This document shows positions 10,543 through 20,100 of a stretch of DNA of 64,000 nt, piece by piece (positions within the stretch are counted from its first letter, which is position 1; the number at the start of each line of letters is the position of its first letter). The translations under genes and the position numbers were made by a program. This DNA comes from Gaiellasilicea sp963802765 (GTDB lineage Bacteria > Actinomycetota > Thermoleophilia > Gaiellales > Gaiellaceae). The notes under the pieces are model-generated. The model was given only the letters and a program-made list of their open reading frames with translations, ran no database searches and was not told where the DNA came from. The stretch covers positions 228,370 to 292,369 of the forward strand of contig CAWDJZ010000003.1 in the NCBI GenBank assembly GCA_963802765.1, written 5' to 3'.

Positions 10543-13500
10543 TCCGGCAGGGCGAACTCCGCGATCAGGTCGAAGTCGCCTGCGAGCACGCGGTCGATCC
10601 GTCCCGTGCGCGCGCCGGACGCATACCTGACGAGTGGGGAGGGCTCGCGCCGGTAGCGGCGCACGATCACCGCTTCGGCGCCGTCCGTGCTCGCCCAGCC
10701 GGGATCGAGCGCGGCGACGCTGACGACAACCGTCGCACGGTCGAAGGAGCTCTCGCCGGCCGGCGTCTCCAGGACGTGCATGCCGTTCTCCCCGCGGAGG
10801 AGCGTGTAGGCGCCGAGCCCGACAACCTCGAGTATGCGCGTGTCGTGCCCGTCCGCCTCGCGGATCTGCATCCCTCGCCCGGCTGCCCAGCTGACGTACA
10901 TCTCGCTGAGCTCCACAACGAATGCCGCACAGGCGTTGGCATCGTCGCCGTGCCCGGGTCGGAGCGTGATCCGCGCGTCACTCGGCTCGCCGTCCTCGAG
11001 GCCTCTGAGCGCGCCACGCAGGACGAGCAGCCGCCGCGACAGCAGCTCGACGAGCTCGCGCGAATGCGTCTCGCGTCCGGACGCGAGCCTTCCGGCGAGC
11101 CGTTTGGCGGTCCGGGTCGCGGCTTCCAGCCGGTCGAGGTACTCGACTCGGGCGAGCACGCCGGTACGTGCGTCCGACTCCCAGAACCCGGGCTCGTGCA
11201 TCGACCCGAGCGCCTCTTCCTTCACGCTTCGCCAATGCTGCGACTCGTCGTCCACCGCCTCGAGCTCGGCGCGAAGGAACGCAGCCTCGGCCTGAGAGCC
11301 CTGCGGGTCGAGCGCGAGGGCGGCAAGCGTCAGCGCGCCGTCGGGCGGGGCGACACCGAGCGGCTCATCGGCTGCGTTCGGGTCGACGAAGGTGACCTCG
11401 AGACCCGCGCCGGGCCGCGCCGTGATGAAGAGGAACTGGTCTCCCGCGGGAAACGTGCGCTCGACGATCGCCTCCGCGAGGCGGGTGAGCAGATGCCGTT
11501 CGACCGCCCGCTTGAGCGGCCGCGCGCCGAGCTCGGCGGTGAACCCCTTCTCGATCAGGAAGTCGATCGCCGCCTCGTCCCACTCGACCGCCCACGGCTG
11601 CATGCGAAAGCCACGCCTGCGCAGGACGTCGGTCAGCTCCTTCTCGAGCAGGTCGCGCATCACCCCGCGGCCGAGCGGGCGAAAGACGACGACGCGGTCG
11701 AGCCGATTCAGGAACTCCGGCCGGAACGACCGCTCGACCGACCTGAGCACACCGGAGGCGTCGAATGCCTCCGTCCGTCCGACGAAGCCGACGCCGGGGC
11801 CTGTCGGGATCGCAGAGCCGAGATTCGAGGTGAGGATGATCACGCAATGGCGCAGGTCGACCGTGCGGCCGTTCCGGTCGGTGAGACGGCCGTCGTCGAA
11901 GACCTGGAGGAAGATGTCCCAGATCTGCGGATGCGACTTCTCGAACTCGTCGAGGAGGAGGACCGAGAAGGGCTGCTTGCGGACCTGGGCGATCAGCGGC
12001 GCGGCGTGCTTCTCGGTGGCGGCGTCGCCGAGCAGCCGGTCCAGGCTCTCGGGCGTCTGGTACTCGCTCATGTCGAGGCGGACCAGCCGGTCCTCGGAGC
12101 CGAAGACGAAGGCGCTGAACGCCTTGGCGATCTCCGTCTTGCCGGTGCCGGTCGGGCCGACGAAGAGGAAGACCCCGAGCGGCCGGGTCGGGTCGGTGAG
12201 CCCCGCTTTCACGAGCGCGATTCGCTCCACGAGGCAATCGACCGCTTCGGGCTGCCCGAGTACCCTCGCCTCGAAGAACGCACGGACGCGCTCGAGGCTC
12301 AGCGTCGCGCGCGGGTCGAGCACGTGGAGCGGCAGTCCGGTCGCGTCGCTCAGCGTCGAGATCACCGTCTCCGGCGAGACCTCCGAGGCGACGCCGCGGC
12401 GGATTCGGTCGCGCACGAGCTCGAGCAAGCGCAGCAGGTTCCCGGGGGCCGCCGTGGCGGGCAGATAGTGCGACGCGAGATCGAGCGCTTCGGCGAGCGT
12501 GTCGTCGTCCACCTCGAGCTCGTTCTGTGCCGCCCAGCCGCGTGCCACCTCGAGCGCGTCGGCATCGGAGATCGGCGTCAGGCGCACGACCTCGAAGAGA
12601 CGCGCGACCCGTGGCCGCTGCTGGATGACGAGCTCGTACGCGAGCGGGTCGATCTCGCCCACGACGATCGCGTCGCCCGACTCGACGAACGGGAGCAGCG
12701 CGTCGAGGACCCCGCGCGGGCTCTGCATGTGCTGGCCGGACCAGAGTGCCTCCTCGAAGCTCGGGAAGATCCAGGCGATCTTGCGTCCCGCGGTCCGGCG
12801 GACGATGTCGTGCACGCGCTCTTCGAGCATGCCGATGAACGCCTGGCCGGCGTTCACGTCCGCTGCACTCGCCTGAAACGCGAGCCAGCCGCCCTCGAGC
12901 CGGCGAACCGCCTCGAGGATCAGCGACGTCTTGCCCGCCCCGGGGTCGCCGACGAGCAGCACTGAGCGTGGCTGCGGCGAGTCGAGCGCGGCCGCGATCG
13001 CGTCGACCGCGATCGCGCGGGAGCCGACGATCGTCGCCGCGGGGAGTTCGTCCGGCTCGAGCACGCGGCCGAGCTCCTTGAAGAAGGTGACGTCGACGAA
13101 CGAGCGGCGCCACTCCTGCATCGCGGGCTCGAACGCGACACGCGTCCGCTCGCTCCCGGCACGGAGGATCTCGTCGACGACGGGTTGCAGGCTCGCCTCG
13201 AGCTCGCCGAGCTCTTCGGCGGTGACGGTCTCGCCGGCCGCGACCCGGGCATCGACGAAGCGGGCGACCTCCTTGATGATCGGGGCATCGCTCCAGTCCT
13301 CCTCCGCCGCGCGCAGGATCTCGAGCGTGAGACGGCCCTCGCACACTGCGAGCGCGCGCAACAGGAGCTGGCGCTCACCCCACTCGGCGCGTTCGAAGCG
13401 GCCGGCCGCCCACTCCGGCCAGCCACCCGGTGCTCGGCGTCCGGCAGCGATCGCGCCGAGCGCGCCCACGCGCAGGTGCTTGCTCGGCGCGCGCGCCGCG

Positions 13501-13673
13501 TCGGCGAACGCGCTGTACGGCACGCGATCCTCGCTGCCGAGGAGCTCGACGAGCCGCTCGAAGTCCTCGTCATCGTCGAGCATGTCCGCGTCGAGCCATG
13601 GATGACGCTCGGCGAGCGTCTCCACGAGCGAGCGGATCTCCTTGTCCTTGAACTTGTCCCGCCTTCTTGGCAT
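10539..13673 (-). CDS. Clp-type double AAA+ ATPase with RF2-like C-terminal extension
   Basis: A 1044-residue protein. Residues 1-200 do not look like the Clp N-domain repeat. AAA+ domain 1 has Walker A GDPGAGKT (242-249) and an atypical Walker B-like VVGEIDP. AAA+ domain 2 is ClpA/B/C-like: GPTGTGKT (506-513), VLLLDEFEKS (571-580), ILTSNLGS and FRPEFLNRLDRVVVF, followed by a small D2 domain. Residues about 805-990 match the N-terminal and PCRF parts of release factor 2 (HEPGFWESDA, RITLRPGHGDDAN, GLGAYTLLRGENGMHVLE). Residues 1000-1042 match the RF2 tail (RRYRREPSPLVR...VLAGDFDLIAEF). The GGQ catalytic domain is absent. It is divergent from phoH with a 32-bp gap. I infer a ribosome- or nascent-chain-directed unfoldase. 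Confidence 0.88.
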   Translation of the reverse strand: MPRRRDKFKDKEIRSLVETLAERHPWLDADMLDDDEDFERLVELLGSEDRVPYSAFADAARAPSKHLRVGALGAIAAGRRAPGGWPEWAAGRFERAEWGERQLLLRALAVCEGRLTLEILRAAEEDWSDAPIIKEVARFVDARVAAGETVTAEELGELEASLQPVVDEILRAGSERTRVAFEPAMQEWRRSFVDVTFFKELGRVLEPDELPAATIVGSRAIAVDAIAAALDSPQPRSVLLVGDPGAGKTSLILEAVRRLEGGWLAFQASAADVNAGQAFIGMLEERVHDIVRRTAGRKIAWIFPSFEEALWSGQHMQSPRGVLDALLPFVESGDAIVVGEIDPLAYELVIQQRPRVARLFEVVRLTPISDADALEVARGWAAQNELEVDDDTLAEALDLASHYLPATAAPGNLLRLLELVRDRIRRGVASEVSPETVISTLSDATGLPLHVLDPRATLSLERVRAFFEARVLGQPEAVDCLVERIALVKAGLTDPTRPLGVFLFVGPTGTGKTEIAKAFSAFVFGSEDRLVRLDMSEYQTPESLDRLLGDAATEKHAAPLIAQVRKQPFSVLLLDEFEKSHPQIWDIFLQVFDDGRLTDRNGRTVDLRHCVIILTSNLGSAIPTGPGVGFVGRTEAFDASGVLRSVERSFRPEFLNRLDRVVVFRPLGRGVMRDLLEKELTDVLRRRGFRMQPWAVEWDEAAIDFLIEKGFTAELGARPLKRAVERHLLTRLAEAIVERTFPAGDQFLFITARPGAGLEVTFVDPNAADEPLGVAPPDGALTLAALALDPQGSQAEAAFLRAELEAVDDESQHWRSVKEEALGSMHEPGFWESDARTGVLARVEYLDRLEAATRTAKRLAGRLASGRETHSRELVELLSRRLLVLRGALRGLEDGEPSDARITLRPGHGDDANACAAFVVELSEMYVSWAAGRGMQIREADGHDTRILEVVGLGAYTLLRGENGMHVLETPAGESSFDRATVVVSVAALDPGWASTDGAEAVIVRRYRREPSPLVRYASGARTGRIDRVLAGDFDLIAEFALPD

Positions 13674-13705
13674 CGCAGCAGCATTCTGCTCCTACACTGA
13701 GGCGG

Positions 13706-14666
13706 GTGCAGGAGACCCTCTCAGTCCCGAACGAGGTCGCGGCCGAGCTCGCGGGTGTCGGCGACGGTGTGCTCGAGGCGCTGCGCGACGGCTTGCGCTG
13801 CACGCTGCGCCTGCGGGGGAACCAGCTGACGATCGAGGGCGACGACGAGCACGTCGCCGCGGCCCGCGCGGTCGTGGACGAGCTCGTCGAGCTGGTCGAG
13901 GGCGGGCACGAGATCGGGCCCGGAGACGGTCGGCGCAGTCGTCGCCGCGCTCGACCAGACGGACGACATCCGCGAGGTGTTCGAGGACGTCGTCTGGCGC
14001 CATCGCGGCAAGAAGGTTGCACCGAAGACCGTGATGCAGAAGCGCTACGTCGACGCGATCCGCGACTCGACGGTCACGTTCGCGATCGGCCCGGCCGGTA
14101 CCGGCAAGACCTATCTGGCGATCGCGCTCGCGGTGGCGGCGCTGACGGAGAAGCAGGTCGGCCGGATCATCCTCACGCGCCCCGCGATCGAGGCCGGCGA
14201 GCGGCTCGGCTTCCTCCCGGGCGACATGCTCGCGAAAGTCGATCCGTACATGCGGCCGCTCTTCGACGCCCTCTACGACATGATGGATCCCGACCGGCTC
14301 TCGGCCTACATGGAGCGCGGCACCGTCGAGGTCGCGCCGCTCGCGTTCATGCGCGGGCGAACGCTGAACGACTCGTTCATCATCCTCGACGAGGCGCAGA
14401 ACACGTCCCCGGAGCAGATGCAGATGTTCTTGACGCGGCTCGGGTTCGGCTCCAAGGTCGTCGTCACGGGCGACGTGACACAGGTCGACCTTCCCCGCGA
14501 CCAGGCGTCGGGCCTGATCCAGGTGCGGGACATCCTCGGCTCGATCGACGGGATCGCCTTCGTCGAGTTCACCCATCAGGACGTCGTCCGGCACAAGCTC
14601 GTGCAGCGGATCGTCGAGGCGTACAAGCAGCATGCCGAGGAGACGGGCACGGCACGCAAGAGATGA
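13706..14666 (+). CDS. phoH: PhoH-family ATPase/RNA-associated protein, one frameshift
   Basis: A P-loop ATPase of the PhoH (YbeZ) family, linked with YbeY in rRNA maturation. A KH-like N-terminal region (SVPNEVAAELAGVGDGVLEAL...VVDELVELVEGG) precedes the ATPase core with Walker A IGPAGTGKTY and Walker B SFIILDEAQN. An extra G near 13919 shifts the frame between EIGP and ETVGAVVAALDQTDDIREV; without it the protein is about 319 residues. The GTG at 13706 follows TACACT by 7 nt, a leaderless-type arrangement. The stop overlaps the ybeY start (ATGA). Confidence 0.92.
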
Positions 14667-15040
14667 CGGTCGACGTCGAGGTCGAGAACCGGAGCGGCGT
14701 CGAGGTCGACGAGGCGGGCGCGGTAGAGCTGGCACGCCGCGTGCTCGAGGCCGAAGGGGTCGATGACGGCGAGCTCGGGCTGGCGTTCGCCGGCCCCGAC
14801 GAGATCCGCGGCCTCAAGCGCGAGCACCTCGGTGTCGACGAGGCGACGGACGTGCTCTCGTTCCCGCTCGACGGCCGTGAAGAGCTGCCCGATGGCCTGC
14901 CGCGCGCCCTCGGCGACGTCGTCCTCTGCCCGCAGGTCGTCGGCGAGGAGTGGCGTGCTCCGCTCGTCCACGGGCTCCTGCACCTGCTCGGCTACGAGCA
15001 CGGCGAGGAGATGGAAGCGCGCGAGGCGGCGTTCCGGTGA
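14663..15040 (+). CDS. ybeY: Endoribonuclease YbeY
   Basis: A 125-residue metal-dependent RNase for 16S rRNA 3' maturation and ribosome quality control. The zinc-binding signature is clear in VHGLLHLLGYEHGEE. The segment ATDVLSFPLDGREELPDG...LGDVVLC is typical of the family. The ATG overlaps the phoH stop, and its own stop overlaps the next GTG start, indicating translational coupling along phoH-ybeY-dgkA/PAP2. Confidence 0.95.
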   Translation: MTVDVEVENRSGVEVDEAGAVELARRVLEAEGVDDGELGLAFAGPDEIRGLKREHLGVDEATDVLSFPLDGREELPDGLPRALGDVVLCPQVVGEEWRAPLVHGLLHLLGYEHGEEMEAREAAFR

Positions 15041-15822
15041 CGCAGTCCGGCTCGACGTCGCGTCGCGTGCCGAGCTCGCGGCAACGGTCGCATGCCGCTC
15101 ACGTCCAGGCGAGCTCCTCGCCCTCGATCCTCGAGTCGTTCAACTACGCGCTCGAGGGGCTCATCCACGTGCTCCGGACGCAACGGAACCTGCGTATTCA
15201 CTTCGCGGTCGCGGTGCTGGTGCTCCTCGCCGCCCTCTTTTCGGGCGTCGACAAGCTCGAGCTGATCGCGCTCCTCCTCGCGATCGCCTTCGTCCTGATC
15301 GCGGAGATGCTGAACAGCGCCGTCGAGGCGGCCGTGGACGTTGCGACCACCTCGTTCGACCCGATGGCGAAGCTCGCGAAGGACATCGCCGCCGGGGCGG
15401 TGCTGATCGCCTCGGCCGTCGCAGTCGCGGTCGGTTACCTCGTCTTCTCCGGCCAGGTGGCCGACCGGAGCTCGAGGCTGCTCGACCGGCTCACCAACGT
15501 GCCTGCCGAGCTGACCCTGGTCGCGCTCATGTTGACGACGATCGTCGTGATCGCGATCAAGGCATTCACGGGTCGTGGCACGCCGCTGCGCGGCGGCCTC
15601 CCCTCAGGCCACGCCGCGGTCGCGTTCGCGGGCTGGATGGCGGCGACGCTGATCCTCGACGACTCGAACCACCGCTTCCTGATCTCGTCGCTGACGTTCA
15701 TCATGGCGTTGCTCGTGGCCCAGACCCGCGTCGAGTCCGGAGTGCACTCCTCCGTGGAGGTCGCCTACGGCGGCGTCCTCGGCGCGCTCGTCACCCTGGC
15801 CGTCTTCCAGGTGGCGCAGTGA
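15037..15822 (+). CDS. Diacylglycerol kinase (DgkA)-PAP2 phosphatase fusion
   Basis: A 261-residue integral membrane protein. The N-terminal half is DgkA-like with three hydrophobic segments and the signature AEMLNSAVEAAVD. The C-terminal half is a PAP2-type lipid phosphatase with GGLPSGHAAVAFAGW and ESGVHSSVEVAYGG, although the first PAP2 motif (KxxxxxxRP) is reduced to KAFTGRGTPLR. It probably works on undecaprenol or diacylglycerol phosphates at the membrane. GTG at 15037 overlaps the ybeY stop. Confidence 0.9.
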   Translation: MTQSGSTSRRVPSSRQRSHAAHVQASSSPSILESFNYALEGLIHVLRTQRNLRIHFAVAVLVLLAALFSGVDKLELIALLLAIAFVLIAEMLNSAVEAAVDVATTSFDPMAKLAKDIAAGAVLIASAVAVAVGYLVFSGQVADRSSRLLDRLTNVPAELTLVALMLTTIVVIAIKAFTGRGTPLRGGLPSGHAAVAFAGWMAATLILDDSNHRFLISSLTFIMALLVAQTRVESGVHSSVEVAYGGVLGALVTLAVFQVAQ

Positions 15823-15840
15823 GCCGCTCACGTCCTGGCC

Positions 15841-15882
15841 GCCTTTCGCTCCCGCCCGGCAGAGCCGGGCTCCGCGAAAGGC
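15841..15882. repeat. Hairpin repeat, family B, copy 1
   Basis: A long hairpin between the PAP2 fusion and cdd: outer arms GCCTTTCGC (15841-15849) and GCGAAAGGC (15874-15882), inner arms GCCCGGC and GCCGGGC around an AGA loop. The inner 27 nt, read on the minus strand, match 24653-24679 except for two positions that pair with each other. It lies 8 nt before the chosen cdd start, so in RNA it could affect cdd translation. Confidence 0.7.
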
Positions 15883-15890
15883 TCAGGAAC

Positions 15891-16262
15891 GTGAGCGAGG
15901 AGCTCGTCCTCCGTGCAGAGGCCGTCGCGGCGCGCGCCTACGCGCCCTATTCGAACTACCACGTCGGGGCGGTCGTGAGCACGACGGACGGCCACGAGTT
16001 CGAGGGCGTCAACGTCGAGAACGCGGCGTACCCGCTCGGGGTCTGCGCCGAGAAGAGCGCGCTCGTGGCCGCAGTCGCCGCCGGCTACGGACCGGGTTCG
16101 ATCGCAGCGATCGGGATCAACGCGTCGCCGTGCGGGGGCTGCAGGCAGTGGTTGCACGAGTTCCGGATCCCCGAGGTCAGCTTCCGCCGTGCCGACGGCT
16201 CGATCGCGACGTATGCGGCTGCCGAGCTCTTGCCGGACACCTGGGAACTCCCGGACCGGTGA
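15891..16262 (+). CDS. cdd: Cytidine deaminase
   Basis: A 123-residue zinc enzyme that deaminates cytidine and deoxycytidine. Motifs: YAPYSNYHVGA near the N-terminus, GVCAEKSA (zinc Cys plus catalytic Glu, small tetrameric type) and SPCGGCRQW (two zinc Cys). GTG at 15891 is preferred because an upstream alternative at 15819 would force translation through the hairpin repeat. The cdd-era coupling (stop TGA inside the next GTGA) is seen in many Gram-positive genomes. Confidence 0.92.
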   Translation: MSEELVLRAEAVAARAYAPYSNYHVGAVVSTTDGHEFEGVNVENAAYPLGVCAEKSALVAAVAAGYGPGSIAAIGINASPCGGCRQWLHEFRIPEVSFRRADGSIATYAAAELLPDTWELPDR

Positions 16263-17119
16263 AGTCCGGCTTCGTCGCCGTCGCCGGCCGCCCCAACGTG
16301 GGCAAGTCGACGCTCGTGAACGCGCTCGTCGGCGAGAAGATCGCGATCACCTCGCGGGTGCCCAACACGACGCGCCGTCGGATCTACGGCGTCGCGAACG
16401 GGGAGGACTACCAGCTCGTGCTCGTCGACCTCCCGGGCTTCCAGCGCCCGATGGACAAGCTGACGGAGCGGCTGCAGAAGACGGTCGACACCTCGTTCGA
16501 GGACATCGACGTCGTCCTCTTCGTCCTCTCGGCGCGCGACCGGATCGGCGCGGGCGACCGCTTCATCGCGCGGCGCGTCTACGCGCTCGGCAAGCCCGTG
16601 ATCGTCGCCGTGAACAAGGTCGACAACCTGAAGCCCGGCCACATCATCACGCAGATGAAGGCCGGCGCGCAGCTGGGCGACTTCCACGCCCTCCACCCGG
16701 TCAGCGCCAAGACGAAGGACGGGATCGACGAGCTGCGCGACGACCTCCTGCACCTGCTCCCCGAGGGACAGCCGTTCTTCGAGCGCGAGGCGGCGACCGA
16801 CCAGACGAGCGCGGAGCGGATCACGGAACTGATCCGCGAGAAGGCGCTCCAGCTCACGCGTGACGAGGTCCCACACTCGATCTCGGTCGAGCTCGACGAG
16901 CAGGACGAGAAGCTCGTGCGCGCGTTCGTGCTGGTCGAGACGGAATCGCAGAAGCAGATCCTCGTCGGCAAGAAGGGGGCGATGATCCGCGAGATCGGCA
17001 AGCGGGCACGGCCCGAGATCGAGGCGCTGCTCGGGCACAAGGTCTTCCTCGAGCTGGTCGTCAAGGTCCGCCCGAAATGGCGCCGCGACGACGCGGCGCT
17101 CGAGCGGCTCGGACTTTGA
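16259..17119 (+). CDS. era: GTPase Era
   Basis: A 287-residue ribosome-assembly GTPase that binds 16S rRNA. G1 GRPNVGKST, G2-region TTRRRIYGV, G3 DLPGFQRP and G4 NKVD are visible, followed by the C-terminal KH domain (QILVGKKGAMIREIGKRAR). GTG at 16259 overlaps the cdd stop. It ends the conserved housekeeping cluster. The next gene starts 31 nt downstream with its own Shine-Dalgarno. Confidence 0.96.
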   Translation: MKSGFVAVAGRPNVGKSTLVNALVGEKIAITSRVPNTTRRRIYGVANGEDYQLVLVDLPGFQRPMDKLTERLQKTVDTSFEDIDVVLFVLSARDRIGAGDRFIARRVYALGKPVIVAVNKVDNLKPGHIITQMKAGAQLGDFHALHPVSAKTKDGIDELRDDLLHLLPEGQPFFEREAATDQTSAERITELIREKALQLTRDEVPHSISVELDEQDEKLVRAFVLVETESQKQILVGKKGAMIREIGKRARPEIEALLGHKVFLELVVKVRPKWRRDDAALERLGL

Positions 17120-17150
17120 CGAGGGTCCATACTCCGTTGGAGAGCGACGA

Positions 17151-20100
17151 GTGACGACGAGCCCGGCGCAGACAAAGGCTGCACTGCTCGAGAGCGCGGT
17201 CGCGCGCGTCCGCGAGCGCCTCGAGGGCGACGTGGCGGACGACGTCGAGCGCTTCGTGCGCGCGTACTACGCGAACGCGGCGCCCGACGATCTCGCCGGC
17301 CGCAGCGACATGGACGTCTACGGGGCCGCGTTCGCGCACTGGCGGCTCGCCCGCCTGCGCCGGCCGGGCGAGCTGAAGGTGCACGTCTACAACCCGAACG
17401 TCGAGGAGCATGGCTGGGAGTCGCCGCACACGGTCGTCGAGACGGTCGTCGCCGACATGCCGTTCCTCGTCGACTCGGTGACGATGGAGGTGACGCGGCA
17501 CGGAAGCGCGATGCACCTGGTCGCACGGCCGATCATGCTGCTCCGCCGCGACGAGCAGGGGCGGTTGCTCGAGGTCGGCGCCGAGGACGGGCAGCCGGAG
17601 TCGCTCATCCACGTCGAGATCGACCGCATCACCGACCCCGTGGCCCTCGAGCGGCTGCGCGCCGACCTCGCGCGCGTGCTGGGCGACGTCTCCGCCGCGG
17701 TCGAGGACTGGCAGGCCATGCGCGCCGAGGTGCACGAGGCGATCGCAGAGCTCGAGCAGTCGCCGCCCCCGATTCCCGAGGAGGAGCTCGCCGAGGCGAG
17801 GGCGCTGCTCCAGTGGATGCACGACGACCACTTCACCTTCCTCGGCTACCGCGAGTACGAGATTCGCACCGAGGGCGGGGAGGACGTCCTCGCCTCGGTG
17901 GAGGGGACGGGGCTCGGCATCCTCCGCGTCAAGGGCGAGCAGCCCCACTCGCTCAGCTTCTCGCAGCTGACGCCGGAGGTTCGCAAGCTCGCGCGCGAGA
18001 AGACCCTGCTCAACCTCACCAAGGCGAACTCGCGGGCGACCGTGCACCGGCCGGCGTATCTCGACTACGTCGGGGTGAAGCGGTTCGACGAGAACGGCGA
18101 GGTGACCTCGGAACGCCGCTTCCTGGGCCTCTACACCCACACGGTCTACAGCGCGAGCCCCTGGGAGATCCCCGTGCTGCGGCGGAAGGTGCAGCACGTG
18201 CTCGAGCGCTCGGGCCTGCTGCCCGGGAGCCACGACCACAAGGCGATGATCGAGATCCTCGAGACGTACCCGCGGGACGAGCTCTTCCAGATCACGGAGG
18301 ACGAGCTCCTGGAGATCGCGCTCGGCATCCTCCACCTCGGCGAGCGTCGCCGCGTCCGGCTCTTCGTCCGCCGAGACGTGTTCGGCCGCTTCCTCTCCTG
18401 CCTCGTCTTCCTCCCGCGTGAGCGGTTCAACACCGAGAACCGGCGCAGGATCCAGGAGATCCTGCAGGACTCGTTCAGGGGCGAGAGCGCCGACTACACG
18501 ACCCGCATCTCCGAGTCGGTGCTGGCACGGTTGCACTACGTCGTCTACACGGAGCCCGGCTCGGTGCCCGACTACGACGTCGCAGAGATCGAGGCCCGCC
18601 TCGCGGCGGCGACTCGAGCCTGGACGGACGACCTCCGCGATGCCCTCGTCGACCACTTCGGCGACGAGCGCGCCGGCGAGCTGCACGAGCGCTACGGCGA
18701 GGCGTTTCCGGGCGCCTACCGCGACGACTTCACCGCGCGCCAGGCCGTGCACGACATCGAACGGACCGAGCGGCTCACCTCCCCGGACGACCTCGGTCTC
18801 AGCCTGTACGCGCCGCTGGACTCGACCGTCGACCAGCTCGCGTTCAAGGTCGTCCGCTCCGGCCGTCCGATCCTGCTCTCGGATGTGCTCCCGGTGCTCG
18901 AGAACATGGGCGTCCGGATCAGCGACGAGCGCCCGTACGAGGTGCGGCCGCTCGGGCGCGATCCCGTCTGGATCTACGACTTCGGGCTCCTGCACGACCT
19001 CGGCGCCGACCTGCAAGTCGACGAGCTGCGCGAGACCTTTCAGGACGCGTTCGCCCGCGTCTGGCGCGGCGAGGCTGAGAACGACGGCTTCAACCGCCTC
19101 GTCCTCGCTGCGCGGCTGACCGCGCGCGAGATCACGATCCTGCGCGCGATCGCCAAGTACCTCCGCCAGACCGGGAGCACCTTCAGCCAGTCGTACATGG
19201 AGGACGCCCTCGCCGATCATCCGGACCTCGCGAGCGGCCTCGTCGAGCTCTTCACGCTTCGGCTCGACCCGGCGCGGCCCGACGACGCGGACGAGCAGGC
19301 GCGTGTCCTCCAGCGCAGGCTCGTCGGGATCGTCGACGGCGTCGCCAGCCTCGACGAGGACCGGATCCTGCGCGGCTTCCTGAAGGCCGTGGGGGCCGTC
19401 CTCCGGACGAACTACTTCCAGGCGGACGAGGAGGGGCGCGCGAAGCCGTACCTCTCGCTCAAGTTCGACCCGACGCGGATCCCGGACCTGCCCGATCCGC
19501 GGCCGATGTTCGAGGTCTTCGTCTACGGGACGCAGGTCGAAGCGGTGCACTTGCGCGGCGGCAGGGTCGCGCGCGGCGGCATTCGCTGGTCGGACCGTCG
19601 GGAGGACTTCCGCACCGAGGTCCTCGGTCTGATGAAAGCGCAGTCGATCAAGAACGCCGTCATCGTGCCCGTGGGGGCGAAGGGCGGCTTCGTCGTCAAG
19701 CGGCCCCCGGCCGGCGACGACCGGGACGCGTTGCGGGCGGAGGTGGTCGAGTGCTACCGCACCTTCATCCGCGGCCTCCTCGACATCACCGACACGATCG
19801 CGGCCGGCGAGATCGTGCCGCCGCGCGACGTCGTGCGACACGACGGGGACGACCCGTACCTCGTGGTGGCGGCCGACAAGGGCACGGCCACCTTCTCCGA
19901 CATCGCGAACGCGATCTCGAGCGAGTACGGCTTCTGGCTCGGCGACGCCTTCGCCTCGGGCGGCTCGGCGGGCTACGACCACAAGGCGATGGGGATCACC
20001 GCCCGGGGAGCCTGGGAGTCGGTGCGGCGGCACTTCCGCGAGCTCGGCGTCGATGTCGCGACGACCGACTTCACCGTGGTCGGGATCGGCGACATGTCCG

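Noticed and set aside
10053..12965. 970-codon plus-strand open frame opposite the Clp-type ATPase
   Set aside because: The antisense frame has no domain and mirrors the AAA+ gene, whose Walker and sensor motifs are all on the minus strand.
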